Shown piece by piece: positions 1 to 8,945 of a stretch of DNA of 64,000 nt. The notes beneath the pieces are model-generated. The model did no database searches. It worked only from the letters and a program-made list of their open reading frames with translations, and had not been told where the DNA came from. Positions within the stretch are counted from its first letter, which is position 1, and each line of letters begins with the position of its first letter. The DNA is taken from assembly GCF_028736215.1 (NCBI RefSeq), contig NZ_CP117883.1, positions 186,001 through 250,000 on the forward strand, written 5' to 3'. This DNA comes from Mucilaginibacter sp. KACC 22773. Its GTDB lineage: Bacteria > Bacteroidota > Bacteroidia > Sphingobacteriales > Sphingobacteriaceae. The position numbers and the translations under genes were made by a program.

Positions 1-1881
1 TTCGCGGGTTTTGCCGGGCTGTGTTTTAACCAGGATATTACCATAGCCCTCCTGCTCGCCATACCTAATAATCAGCGGCTGGATTTGCTCATGCAATGAT
101 GCAAAATGAAAATCTTTTAATACGCCGATGATTTGTCCCTTTTTGCCCCAAAAGGTTAAAGGCTTACCTATAGGATCGGCATATTTTAATCTTTTTAGCG
201 TTGTTTCATTGATGAGGTATCCTACTGAATCGGTACCGTAAGCCTTCGAAAAATCGCGACCGGCAGCCATTTTAAGTTTCATGGTTTTTACAAAGTCGTA
301 CCCTACCGATACCTGTGTAAACTGGATTTGTACGTTATGATCTTTACCTACCCAATCAACATCGCTGGTGCCGTTATCGAGCCCCGTTGGTGTAGCCGTG
401 ATCCGGCTTATTGACTTGATGCCCGGCATTTGCAAAGCTTCATCTTTAAAAGCCTGGTATTTATGAATCAGTTCGCCATTCATCGGGATGTAAATAAGAT
501 TTTCGCGATCAAAGCCCAGGTTTTTTGATTGCACATAATCCATTTGCTTGGATATCACAATGGTAGCGGTAATCATGACTACCGACAGGAAAAACTGGAA
601 TACCACCAGTCCTTTACGGAACATAGTTGTACCGGTATCTAACTTCAATGTTCCTTTTAAAACGTTTACCGGGTTAAAAGATGATAAAAACAAAGCCGGG
701 TAGCTGCCTGATATAAAGCCGGTAACTAAAGTGATGGCTACTAATTTTAACCAGAAGCCAGGCTGATGAAATGGCAACGCTATCTCTTTTTGTGTAATGC
801 TGTTAAACACCGGCAGCAGCAATACCAATAATAATAATGAAACCATCACAGCCAGCGTAGTTACCAGCATAGATTCGCCTATAAACTGTTTGATTAGCAC
901 CGAACGCACCGCACCGACAACTTTGCGCACGCCAATTTCACGGGCACGCTTAACTGAGCGGGCTGTTGTAAGGTTCATGAAGTTGATGCAGGCTATCAGC
1001 AAAATAAAAATAGCCACAATGGTAAACAGGCGCACGTACTCAATACGGCCTCCTTTAAATTCGCCGTTTTCGAAATTGTTATGCAGGTATCCATCTTTAA
1101 ATGGTTGCATGCCTAACTCTTCAGTAAATGTGCCTTTCTTTTGGTTTTTATTCAGGTTGTCTAAAAAGTGGGTGAGTTTTTTTTCTACTAAAGCCGGGTT
1201 GGCATCAGGCCGCAACATAATAACGGTTGAAGGGCCGTTGTTGCCCCAGATTTTTGCCCAATCGTTATCTGCTAAAAATGCATCCCAGTTCATAATAAAA
1301 TCGTACTGCTGCGAAGAAGTTTTGGGCAGGTCGTGGTAAACGCCGGTTACTTTAAAATCCTTCCGGTTTTCATAGCGGATGGTTTTGCCAATAGCCGCAT
1401 GCGCGTTGCCAAAAAAAGCTTTTGCCATTTTATTGGAGATGGCCATGCTGACCGGCGTATTTAAAGCCGTTTGCACGTTGCCCTCCAGTAGAGGGATGGT
1501 AAACATTTTAAAAACGTCGGCACCTCCATTAACCCCGCCCATTTTCAGGATTTTATCGCCAACACGGAACGTGCTTTCGCCGCCGTAGGAAATTCCTGTT
1601 GATGCCTCAATTTCGGGAATTTGCTTTTTAAGCTCATCGGGCAACAAGCCAGGGGTGTTATATTGGCCAACAACCTTATTATCATAGTACTGGCGTTCAT
1701 AAACGGAAAATAAACGGCTGCTGTTTTTGTGATAAGCATCCATCTCCAGTTCGTTTTGCACCCATAGTAAGATCAATAAACTACAAGCCAGCCCTAAAGA
1801 AAGTCCCGCAATATTTATAAACGCATGTGCCTTATTCCTGATAAGGTTTCGCCATGCGATTTTTAGATAATTCCTTAACAT
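1..1881 (-). CDS. FtsX/MacB-like ABC transporter permease (3' end outside window)
   Basis: Only the first 627 codons are inside the window; the frame stays open to base 1. The protein starts MLRNYLKIAWRNL, has a first membrane helix near residues 20-40, a long periplasmic MacB-type region, then the FtsX-core motif around RAREIGVRKVVGA followed by several helices and the start of the second half. This is the duplicated FtsX layout used by Bacteroidota permeases of about 800 residues, so about 170-190 residues are probably missing. It lies head-to-tail with two paralogues downstream in this window, all on the minus strand. No ATP-binding subunit is visible here. Family members move lipoproteins, peptides or drugs, or transmit force across the envelope; the substrate cannot be told from sequence. 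Confidence 0.9.
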   Translation of the reverse strand, partial: MLRNYLKIAWRNLIRNKAHAFINIAGLSLGLACSLLILLWVQNELEMDAYHKNSSRLFSVYERQYYDNKVVGQYNTPGLLPDELKKQIPEIEASTGISYGGESTFRVGDKILKMGGVNGGADVFKMFTIPLLEGNVQTALNTPVSMAISNKMAKAFFGNAHAAIGKTIRYENRKDFKVTGVYHDLPKTSSQQYDFIMNWDAFLADNDWAKIWGNNGPSTVIMLRPDANPALVEKKLTHFLDNLNKNQKKGTFTEELGMQPFKDGYLHNNFENGEFKGGRIEYVRLFTIVAIFILLIACINFMNLTTARSVKRAREIGVRKVVGAVRSVLIKQFIGESMLVTTLAVMVSLLLLVLLLPVFNSITQKEIALPFHQPGFWLKLVAITLVTGFISGSYPALFLSSFNPVNVLKGTLKLDTGTTMFRKGLVVFQFFLSVVMITATIVISKQMDYVQSKNLGFDRENLIYIPMNGELIHKYQAFKDEALQMPGIKSISRITATPTGLDNGTSDVDWVGKDHNVQIQFTQVSVGYDFVKTMKLKMAAGRDFSKAYGTDSVGYLINETTLKRLKYADPIGKPLTFWGKKGQIIGVLKDFHFASLHEQIQPLIIRYGEQEGYGNILVKTQPGKTRE

Positions 1882-1882
1882 A

Positions 1883-1922
1883 TGTTAGTTCATTGGTTTA
1901 TTAGTTCACTGGTTCATTGGTC
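1883..1922. repeat. Tandem 9-base low-complexity repeat (GTTCATTGG type)
   Basis: Short run of imperfect 9-10 base units such as GTTCATTGG, GTTTATTAG and GTTCACTGG, filling the gap between two permease genes. A sister array lies at 4409-4445 in the next permease gap. Confidence 0.7.
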
Positions 1923-1976
1923 TTGTCTGTTGGCTTACGCCACCAGTATGAACAATGCTTCTCTCTTAATTCTTTT

Positions 1977-4406
1977 TTATTCCGCTTTTAAGCTTTTCAC
2001 CGGGTTCATTAGTGCTGCTTTTATAGCCTGGAAACTTACGGTAAACAGGGCCACTATTACTGCCAATACACCGGCCAGGGCAAACATCCACCAGCTAATG
2101 GTTACGCGGTATTCAAAATCCTGCAGCCATTTGCTCATGCCCCACCAGGCCAAAGGTGTGGCTATTACAAAGGCGATGATCACCAGCTTTAAAAAATCTG
2201 TCGATAGCAATTGCACTATACCGGTTACGCTTGCACCTAATACTTTACGGATCCCTATCTCTTTGCTGCGCTGCTCGGCACTAAAAGCTGCCAGGCCGAA
2301 GAGGCCAAGACATGATATCACAATAGCCACCATCGTAAATGAATTGATGATTTGCGATAGCATGATCTCGGTTTCGTATTGTTTTTGAACCTCGGTATCC
2401 AGGAAAGTATATTCAAATGGCACCTCGGGGAAATCTTTACGCCAAACTGCCGATATTTTATCAAGCAACGCTTTATAATTACTGCTGCCTACCGATACCA
2501 GCATGCAATTAAAATAGCCGGGATCGTTTTGGTAAACCATCATAAAGGGCCGTACCTCGCTGTGCAGGGAATTGTAATTGAAGTTTTTCATTACGCCCGC
2601 TATCTCAACAAAGGTGGCAGGTTTGCCATCATATTGGGAGTACAGCCTGGTGCCGGGTGCTTTTTGCACATCCAGGCCAAGGCGTTTGGCCAAAGTTTCA
2701 TTGATCAATACGCGGTTGGTATCGTTCAGCCTGAAATCGCGGCCGCTTATTAAGTTTACGCCATTGGCTTTTACAAAATGTTCGTCGGTATTAATGTTTT
2801 GGGCATCAACAGCGGCAGCCATGTTGCCACCTGCCAGGAAAACGCCGTGATCATGCGGTACAAATTGCCCTAAATAGTTATCCGCATTATTTACCGCTCT
2901 TACTTCTGATAGTTCCTTCAGATCATTAGTAAAAGCAGCCATTTTTTTCTGCGACGCTTCGGTGTAAAAATTGAAGATTAGCTTTTGATTTTTATCAAAG
3001 CCAAGATCTTTATTCTTGATGTAGTTTAGTTGGCTATAGATAACAATGATACCTGTAACCAAAACTATAGATAAAACAAATTGGAAAACAACCAACGATT
3101 TACGAATGCCGGTTGCCGAAACCTGGTTGGTAAAATTCCCCTTGATCACTTTAATTGCTTCGAAAGCCGACAGGTAAAATGCAGGATAGCTGCCCGCCAC
3201 CAAACCGGTAACCGCTATAAGGCTTAACAGCATTATCCAGATTTTGTAATTACTAAAAAAATCTAATTGGATATTAGCCCTGGTAACCTGGTTAAGGTAA
3301 GGCATTAGCAATATAAGCAGCGGCAATGCAATGGCAACACCTATAAAAGCCAGCAGGAACGATTCGCCTAAAAACTGTTTGATTAAATCGCCTTTGCCTG
3401 CGCCTATCACTTTGCGTACACCAACTTCCTTGGCGCGTTTTGAGGCGCGGGCGGTGGATAAGTTCATGAAGTTGATACAGGCAATTACCTGGATCATTAC
3501 GGCAATTAATATCAGCAGGAATAAAAACGAAGGGTCGAGGGTTTTACTCAGTTCGTTTTCAAAACCTGGGGTGGTGTGAATACTGTTTACCGGCTGCAGG
3601 TGTAATACCTTTTTCATGCCGATAGCTTTTAGCTGTTGGGCCGCATATTTATTCAAAAATTCGGGCAGCTTTTTTTCCAGTGCTGCGGCGCTGGCATCGG
3701 TCCTTAATTTGATGTAGGCATACAGGAAGTTGTTGCCGGCCCAGGCATCATTCCTCCTTACCGATTCGCCAAAGCCTCCGCTGTTCATCGCTATGTACAT
3801 ATTGCCATGAATGTGCGATTTGCCCAGGCTTTCGTTAACCACACCCATAACCTTATAATCGTGTTTGCCGAAGGAATTATCAATAGATATCATTTTGCCA
3901 ACGGCATTCTCACTGCCAAAAAGCTTATCGGCCACAGGCTTAAACAGCACTATAGAATATGGCTCGGTTAACGCGCTGTTAGCGCTGCCACTCACAAAGT
4001 GGTAGCTGAATACGTCGAAAAATGTAGAATCTACAAACAGCGCGTCCTTCTCATAAAACGACTTTTCTTTGTAGCGCAGCAGGTGTTGTTTGGCACCAAA
4101 CTTTTCGGTGGTTACCACGCGGGTAAATTGCTTTACCTCGGCAAAGTCATTCCGCATAGCCGGGGTTATCGGCGGCGAACTTGCCCCGCTATGGTGTTTA
4201 TCGCCGGTCAGCTCCAGGTCGGTAGTCACCCGGTAAATATTCTCGACACCCTTATGTTGTTTATCGTAACTATACTGGTCCTGCACATACAACAAAATAT
4301 ACAGGCAACACAAAGTACCCGTAGCCAGGCCTATAATGTTGATGAAACTAAAGGTTTTGTTTTTTAACAAAAACCTCCACGCTGTTTTTAAATAACTCTT
4401 GATCAT
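1977..4406 (-). CDS. FtsX/MacB-like ABC transporter permease, 809 aa
   Basis: Full-length paralogue of the flanking permeases. It starts MIKSYLKTAWRFLLKNK, with one helix near residues 20-42, a large extracytoplasmic MacB-type domain (about 45-285), three helices with the FtsX signature RAKEVGVRKVIGAGK (about 330-345), then a second periplasmic domain and a second FtsX core with EQRSKEIGIRKVLGAS near residue 715. It ends in NPVKSLKAE, identical to the end of the next permease, which suggests recent duplication. No ATPase partner is encoded nearby. Neighbouring gaps hold short repeats rather than clear promoters, so read-through transcription from upstream is likely but not shown. Confidence 0.93.
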   Translation of the reverse strand: MIKSYLKTAWRFLLKNKTFSFINIIGLATGTLCCLYILLYVQDQYSYDKQHKGVENIYRVTTDLELTGDKHHSGASSPPITPAMRNDFAEVKQFTRVVTTEKFGAKQHLLRYKEKSFYEKDALFVDSTFFDVFSYHFVSGSANSALTEPYSIVLFKPVADKLFGSENAVGKMISIDNSFGKHDYKVMGVVNESLGKSHIHGNMYIAMNSGGFGESVRRNDAWAGNNFLYAYIKLRTDASAAALEKKLPEFLNKYAAQQLKAIGMKKVLHLQPVNSIHTTPGFENELSKTLDPSFLFLLILIAVMIQVIACINFMNLSTARASKRAKEVGVRKVIGAGKGDLIKQFLGESFLLAFIGVAIALPLLILLMPYLNQVTRANIQLDFFSNYKIWIMLLSLIAVTGLVAGSYPAFYLSAFEAIKVIKGNFTNQVSATGIRKSLVVFQFVLSIVLVTGIIVIYSQLNYIKNKDLGFDKNQKLIFNFYTEASQKKMAAFTNDLKELSEVRAVNNADNYLGQFVPHDHGVFLAGGNMAAAVDAQNINTDEHFVKANGVNLISGRDFRLNDTNRVLINETLAKRLGLDVQKAPGTRLYSQYDGKPATFVEIAGVMKNFNYNSLHSEVRPFMMVYQNDPGYFNCMLVSVGSSNYKALLDKISAVWRKDFPEVPFEYTFLDTEVQKQYETEIMLSQIINSFTMVAIVISCLGLFGLAAFSAEQRSKEIGIRKVLGASVTGIVQLLSTDFLKLVIIAFVIATPLAWWGMSKWLQDFEYRVTISWWMFALAGVLAVIVALFTVSFQAIKAALMNPVKSLKAE

Positions 4407-4408
4407 AG

Positions 4409-4445
4409 TTTATTGGTTCACTGGTTCATTAGTTCATTGGTGCAT
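4409..4445. repeat. Tandem 9-base low-complexity repeat, second copy
   Basis: Units GTTCACTGG, GTTCATTAG, GTTCATTGG in a row, just upstream of the 809-residue permease. Same family as 1883-1922. Confidence 0.65.
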
Positions 4446-4460
4446 TGTCGTTAGTCACTG

Positions 4461-4502
4461 GTCATTAGTCATTAATGAGTCTGGCAGCCAATGACTAATG
4501 AC
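4461..4502. repeat. Perfect 13-bp inverted repeat between permease genes
   Basis: Arms GTCATTAGTCATT (4461-4473) and AATGACTAATGAC (4490-4502) with a 16-base loop. No T-run follows on the minus strand, so a canonical terminator is not supported. It could fold in the mRNA between two co-directional permease genes. Confidence 0.7.
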
Positions 4503-4529
4503 AGCGAAGCGAAATGACCAATGACTGAT

Positions 4530-7292
4530 CTATTCCGCTTTCAAACTCTTTACCGGGTTCATTAACGCGGCTTTGATGCTTTGGTAACTCACGGTACAAA
4601 TAGCAATTACAATGGCCATTATCCCCGCCAGGGCAAACATCCACCAGCTGATACTGATGCGGTTGCTGGGGTTAAAATCCTGCAGCCACTTATTCATGGC
4701 CCACCAGGATATGGGCGACGCTATCAGTATGGCTATAAATACCAGCTTAACAAAATCCAGCGAAAGCAGCCGGGTAATGTTGGCTATGCTTGCGCCAAGT
4801 ACCTTGCGGATGCCTATTTCGCGGCTGCGTTGTTCGGCCATGAAGGCAGCCAGGGCAAACAGGCCAAGGCATGCTATGATAATAGCCAGCATAGCAAAGC
4901 TGGTAAATATGCGACCCATGCGCTGCACATCGGCATACATGTTGGCAAATTGCTCGTCCATAAAGCTGTAACGGATGGGTTGGTTTGGCGAAAAGCTTTT
5001 CCATACCGCATTTATCTGCGCCAACGTACCTTTTACGTTATCGGTTTTAATTTTTACTGACACGATAGACGGACTGTTACCCAGGTGCATCACCAGCGGA
5101 TCAAGTGTACCTTTTAGGCTTTCAAAATTAAAATCCTTTACCACGCCAATAATGGGCACAGGCGCGCCGTAATTGCTTATTTTTTTGCCGATGGGGTTTC
5201 TAAGGCCTAATTTTTGGGCCATGGTTTGGTTAATGATAACCGCCTGCGAATCGGTTTTTAGTTTAGGGTTAAAATCCCGGCCGGCTACTATAGTCATGCC
5301 CAGAGTTTTTATATAATCGGCATCAACATCCCAAAACTGGCCGCCCGTACCGGCTTCCAATTTCTGTTTACCCTCATTATGAAACTCATTGCCGTTGCGC
5401 TTGGTACCCGATACGGGTAAAAAATCGCTCACGGTGGCGCTTTTTACTGCCGATAGCTTTAGTAATTCGTTTTTGAAGTTTTGCACTTCTCCTTCAAGCG
5501 TGTTCGTGCCCTGTATCATCAGCACCTGGTCTTTTTCAAAGCCTACCTTTTTGTTCAGTATATAATGCATCTGGTTATAAATAACCACCGTGCTGATAAT
5601 TAATATAATGGATGTGGTAAATTGAAAAACAACCAGCCCGTTGCGCAAAAACGAACTTTTACTGCCCGTAGCCAGCTTGCCTTTCAACACTTCTACAGGT
5701 TTAAAGCCGGAGAGGTAGAATGCGGGATAAACACCGGCCAGTATGCCAACTACCACAGCGGCAGCCATTATAGTGGGCATAAACCACCAGTGCTGCCACG
5801 GTATGGTTAATGTTTTTGCTGCAAGCGTATTAAAATAAGGCATTAATAATGCCGCCAAAACAATGGCTATAATAAAGGAGATAAAGCTGTAAATCAATGA
5901 TTCGGCCAAAAACTGGCCAATCAGGCCGCTGCGCTGTGAACCTACCACTTTACGTAAGCCCACCTCCTTTGCCCTGTTGGCCGATTTTGCCGTGGCCAGG
6001 TTAATAAAATTAATACAGGCTATCACCAATATAAAGCCCGCCACCGCACCAAACAGCCACACAAAACGTATATCACCGTGCGAAAGGCCATCGCGGATAT
6101 CATAAGAGTATAGGTTGATATCTTTAATATTTTGCAAAAACATGGTTAAAGCGGCGGCAATCCTATCCGCGTTTTTATCGCCACCTCTTCTCATATCGGG
6201 TATGTAATAGCCTTGTATTATGCCATCGGTTATCTTTTTATTTAATGCTTTAACATCTGCCCCCGCCTTAAGTAACACGTAAACATCGTAATTGCTGGCT
6301 CCCCAGGTTTCCTGTTCGCCATCCCAAAACTTAACACCGGTTAGGGTAAGCAAAAAGCTGTAATGGAAATGTGATGTAGTGGGAAAATCCTGCATCACGG
6401 CCCCAATTTTATAAGGGCGGCTTTTATTGTTGTTAAGGTACATCACCTTGCCTACCGGGTTTTCACCAGGGAAATATTTATCGGCCTTGCTTTTTGATAT
6501 CACCATGGTTTGCGGCTCGGTAAGCGCGTGCGCCAGGTCGCCGTATACCATCGGGATCTTTAGTATTTCCAGCAGCGACTGATCCGCGTAAGCAAAACCA
6601 TCTTCATGGGTGTTTTGTACGCCATCCGCACGTTTCAGCTCGTTACTGCCCGCACCCCAAAACAGCGAGTTATTCATTATCCGGCCCGATTTTTCCACCT
6701 CCGGATAGTCGTTTTTTAACGTCTTAGCCATAACAGCAGGCCAGGAAGTACCTTTCTCGTGTATGGCATCTATGTTATAGGCACCCACAATCCGGTAAAT
6801 CCTATCGGCATCCGGGTAGCTTTTATCAAAGCTAAGCTCATCCCGGATGTATAAGGCTATCAATAAACATGCGGCGATGCTAAACGCAAAGCCTCCAATT
6901 TTAATGGCCGCGTACATTTTTTGCTTTTGCAACTGCCTTAAGGCAACTTTTAAATAATTCTTGATCATACCGGTATTAATTAAAATTGAACTTCTTTTAT
7001 CCGATTTCTGGTGTTCTTTGTATGCAGGCAAATAAGGTGGCACAACCCTGGTGTTTTCTTCGGCCATCGTATCTGCGGGCTTTATATTTTGCAGTATCCT
7101 TTCAAATAACAAGGAGCTGTTGGTTTCTGTATCCTCTTTTTCATCCTGCCACCAGTCAAAAATTAGCATGAGTGAGGTTTTTAGCTCGGGATTTTCCGTT
7201 AACAGCTTATCCAGTTCGCCTAATTCCGCTGCCGATGCCTCGTTAGCCAGTTTTTTTGTCGCCAGTTGCCAAACGTGTTCCTCTATGTTCAT
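4530..7292 (-). CDS. FtsX-like permease with FecR/anti-sigma-like N-terminal prefix, 920 aa
   Basis: Residues 109 onward (MIKNYLKVALRQLQ) align with the start of the other two permeases and carry the same two FtsX cores (RAKEVGLRKVVGSQR near 435; EQRSREIGIRKVLGAS near 825) and the end NPVKSLKAE. Ahead of this is an extra soluble segment of about 108 residues: LATKKLANEASAAELGELDK, then NPELKTSL and WWQDEKEDTE. It resembles the N-terminus of FecR-type anti-sigma factors and the 'permease prefix' regions known in Bacteroidota. The long frame starts at 7292; an internal ATG at 6968 could give a prefix-free form. It is the first gene of the minus-strand permease run and is divergent from the amidohydrolase, so a promoter for the run probably lies in 7293-7526. 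Confidence 0.9.
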   Translation of the reverse strand: MNIEEHVWQLATKKLANEASAAELGELDKLLTENPELKTSLMLIFDWWQDEKEDTETNSSLLFERILQNIKPADTMAEENTRVVPPYLPAYKEHQKSDKRSSILINTGMIKNYLKVALRQLQKQKMYAAIKIGGFAFSIAACLLIALYIRDELSFDKSYPDADRIYRIVGAYNIDAIHEKGTSWPAVMAKTLKNDYPEVEKSGRIMNNSLFWGAGSNELKRADGVQNTHEDGFAYADQSLLEILKIPMVYGDLAHALTEPQTMVISKSKADKYFPGENPVGKVMYLNNNKSRPYKIGAVMQDFPTTSHFHYSFLLTLTGVKFWDGEQETWGASNYDVYVLLKAGADVKALNKKITDGIIQGYYIPDMRRGGDKNADRIAAALTMFLQNIKDINLYSYDIRDGLSHGDIRFVWLFGAVAGFILVIACINFINLATAKSANRAKEVGLRKVVGSQRSGLIGQFLAESLIYSFISFIIAIVLAALLMPYFNTLAAKTLTIPWQHWWFMPTIMAAAVVVGILAGVYPAFYLSGFKPVEVLKGKLATGSKSSFLRNGLVVFQFTTSIILIISTVVIYNQMHYILNKKVGFEKDQVLMIQGTNTLEGEVQNFKNELLKLSAVKSATVSDFLPVSGTKRNGNEFHNEGKQKLEAGTGGQFWDVDADYIKTLGMTIVAGRDFNPKLKTDSQAVIINQTMAQKLGLRNPIGKKISNYGAPVPIIGVVKDFNFESLKGTLDPLVMHLGNSPSIVSVKIKTDNVKGTLAQINAVWKSFSPNQPIRYSFMDEQFANMYADVQRMGRIFTSFAMLAIIIACLGLFALAAFMAEQRSREIGIRKVLGASIANITRLLSLDFVKLVFIAILIASPISWWAMNKWLQDFNPSNRISISWWMFALAGIMAIVIAICTVSYQSIKAALMNPVKSLKAE

Positions 7293-7526
7293 ACTTTATA
7301 GGTAGATAAATTGACATACAATGGTAAACCCCACCAATTACATGGAATAAAATATGTGCCATTTATTTAAGTGGCAGTTAATCAGTTGTTTATGTAGATG
7401 TGAATGTGCCGGGTGTTCGAATACGAACATCTGGTGTTCGGTTTTATGCGGAAGTTCTGAGGTATGCAGTACAGATTTGAGGAAAATTATCATAAATTAG
7501 CTTAAGTATCAGCAACCTATCTTTAT

Positions 7527-8807
7527 ATGCAAAAAATCATACTCTTCGTTTTTCTTCTTTTTGTTGCAGAAACCGCATTCGCTCAAAAAACTTATATACA
7601 ATGCGGAAAACTGATCGACGGGACCTCGCCGGCAGCGCAAACACAAATAACTATAGTTGTCGAGGGTAAAACCATTGTCGATATTCAAAAAGGGTATACA
7701 TCAGGAACCGCTACAGACAAGGTTATTAACCTGCAAAACAAAACGGTAATGCCGGGGCTAATTGATTGCCATGTACACCTGGAATCTCAATTTAATAAAA
7801 ATTCGGCTATCCAGGGTTTTACATTAACTGATGCCGATATTGCTTACCAGGCATCAGTATTTGCCAAACGCACCCTGATGGCTGGCTTTACCACCGTGCG
7901 CGACCTTGGCGGCACCGGCGTAAATATCAGCCTGCGTAAAGCAATAAGGCAGGGGCTGGTTGATGGGCCCAGGGTAATAACTGCCGGCAGGGCAATATCA
8001 GCAAGCGGCGGCCATATGGATCCATCGGATGGGTTTAGGGACGATGCTTTTAACCACCGCCCGGGGCCTGATGAAGGCGTAGCCGATGGTAAGGACGAAT
8101 TGATAAAAGCGGTAAGGCTTCAATTTAAACGCGGATCCGACGTAATCAAAATAGCATCTACCGGTGGTGTACTGGATTTAAGCGAGGATGGGTCGGGCGC
8201 ACAGTTCAGTATCGACGAAATAAAGGCTGTTGTAGAAACAGCCAAAGATTATGGCCTTAAAGTGGCTTGTCATGCCCATGGCGCCGAGGGCATACGAAGG
8301 GCTATACTGGGTGGCGTAACCTCAATAGAGCATGGCACTTTTATGGATGATGAAGATATTAAACTGGCCAAACAATACGGCACCTGGTACGTACCCACCA
8401 TCATCGCCGGAAAGTCGGTTGCCGATTCGGCCCGGATGCCGGGATATTTTCCGCCGGTAATTGCCCGTAAAGCCCTTGAAATAGGGCCCCAGATACAACA
8501 AACGTTTACCAAAGCTTATAAAGCCGGGGTAAAAATTGCCTTTGGCACCGATGCCGGAGTATACGCGCACGGTAAAAACTACATCGAATTTCAGTATATG
8601 GTTGAGGGTGGCATGACGCCCATGGAAGCCATAAAGTCGGCAACAGGCAGCGCCGCCGATCTGCTGGGCATGAGTTCAAAAATAGGCAGCATAGCCAGCG
8701 GGAAATCGGCTGATATTGTTGCGGTTGACGGCGACCCTTTACTTGATATAAAAGCGATGAAAAACGTAAGCTTTATCATGAAAGAGGGAAAAATATACAG
8801 CTTATAA
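7527..8807 (+). CDS. Secreted metal-dependent amidohydrolase (Xaa-Pro dipeptidase / imidazolonepropionase-like)
   Basis: 426 residues with a signal peptide (cleavage after about AFAQ, residue 20). The amidohydrolase-superfamily binuclear metal site is intact: His82 and His84 in PGLIDCHVHLE, Lys208 in SDVIKIASTGG (the expected carbamylated lysine), His249/His251 in VACHAHG, His269 in SIEHGT and Asp342 in FGTDAGV. This pattern fits the periplasmic group often labelled Xaa-Pro dipeptidase or imidazolonepropionase-like; the true substrate (cyclic amide, carbamate or dipeptide) is not evident. It is followed by a gap and the M1 peptidase, which could indicate a shared role in periplasmic peptide breakdown (inference). 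The start is well fixed by the signal peptide. Confidence 0.9.
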   Translation: MQKIILFVFLLFVAETAFAQKTYIQCGKLIDGTSPAAQTQITIVVEGKTIVDIQKGYTSGTATDKVINLQNKTVMPGLIDCHVHLESQFNKNSAIQGFTLTDADIAYQASVFAKRTLMAGFTTVRDLGGTGVNISLRKAIRQGLVDGPRVITAGRAISASGGHMDPSDGFRDDAFNHRPGPDEGVADGKDELIKAVRLQFKRGSDVIKIASTGGVLDLSEDGSGAQFSIDEIKAVVETAKDYGLKVACHAHGAEGIRRAILGGVTSIEHGTFMDDEDIKLAKQYGTWYVPTIIAGKSVADSARMPGYFPPVIARKALEIGPQIQQTFTKAYKAGVKIAFGTDAGVYAHGKNYIEFQYMVEGGMTPMEAIKSATGSAADLLGMSSKIGSIASGKSADIVAVDGDPLLDIKAMKNVSFIMKEGKIYSL

Positions 8808-8945
8808 TGGTAAATAAATTCTTATAGCGGTAACATTAATGTTTGCCGCGCGTCTTACGTGCTTTATGTGTCAAAACTTTTTGCCCACAGCGGGTGTATT
8901 CATTTTGTAACACGCCCACTGCTGTTTGTTTATCATTTTTCATAT

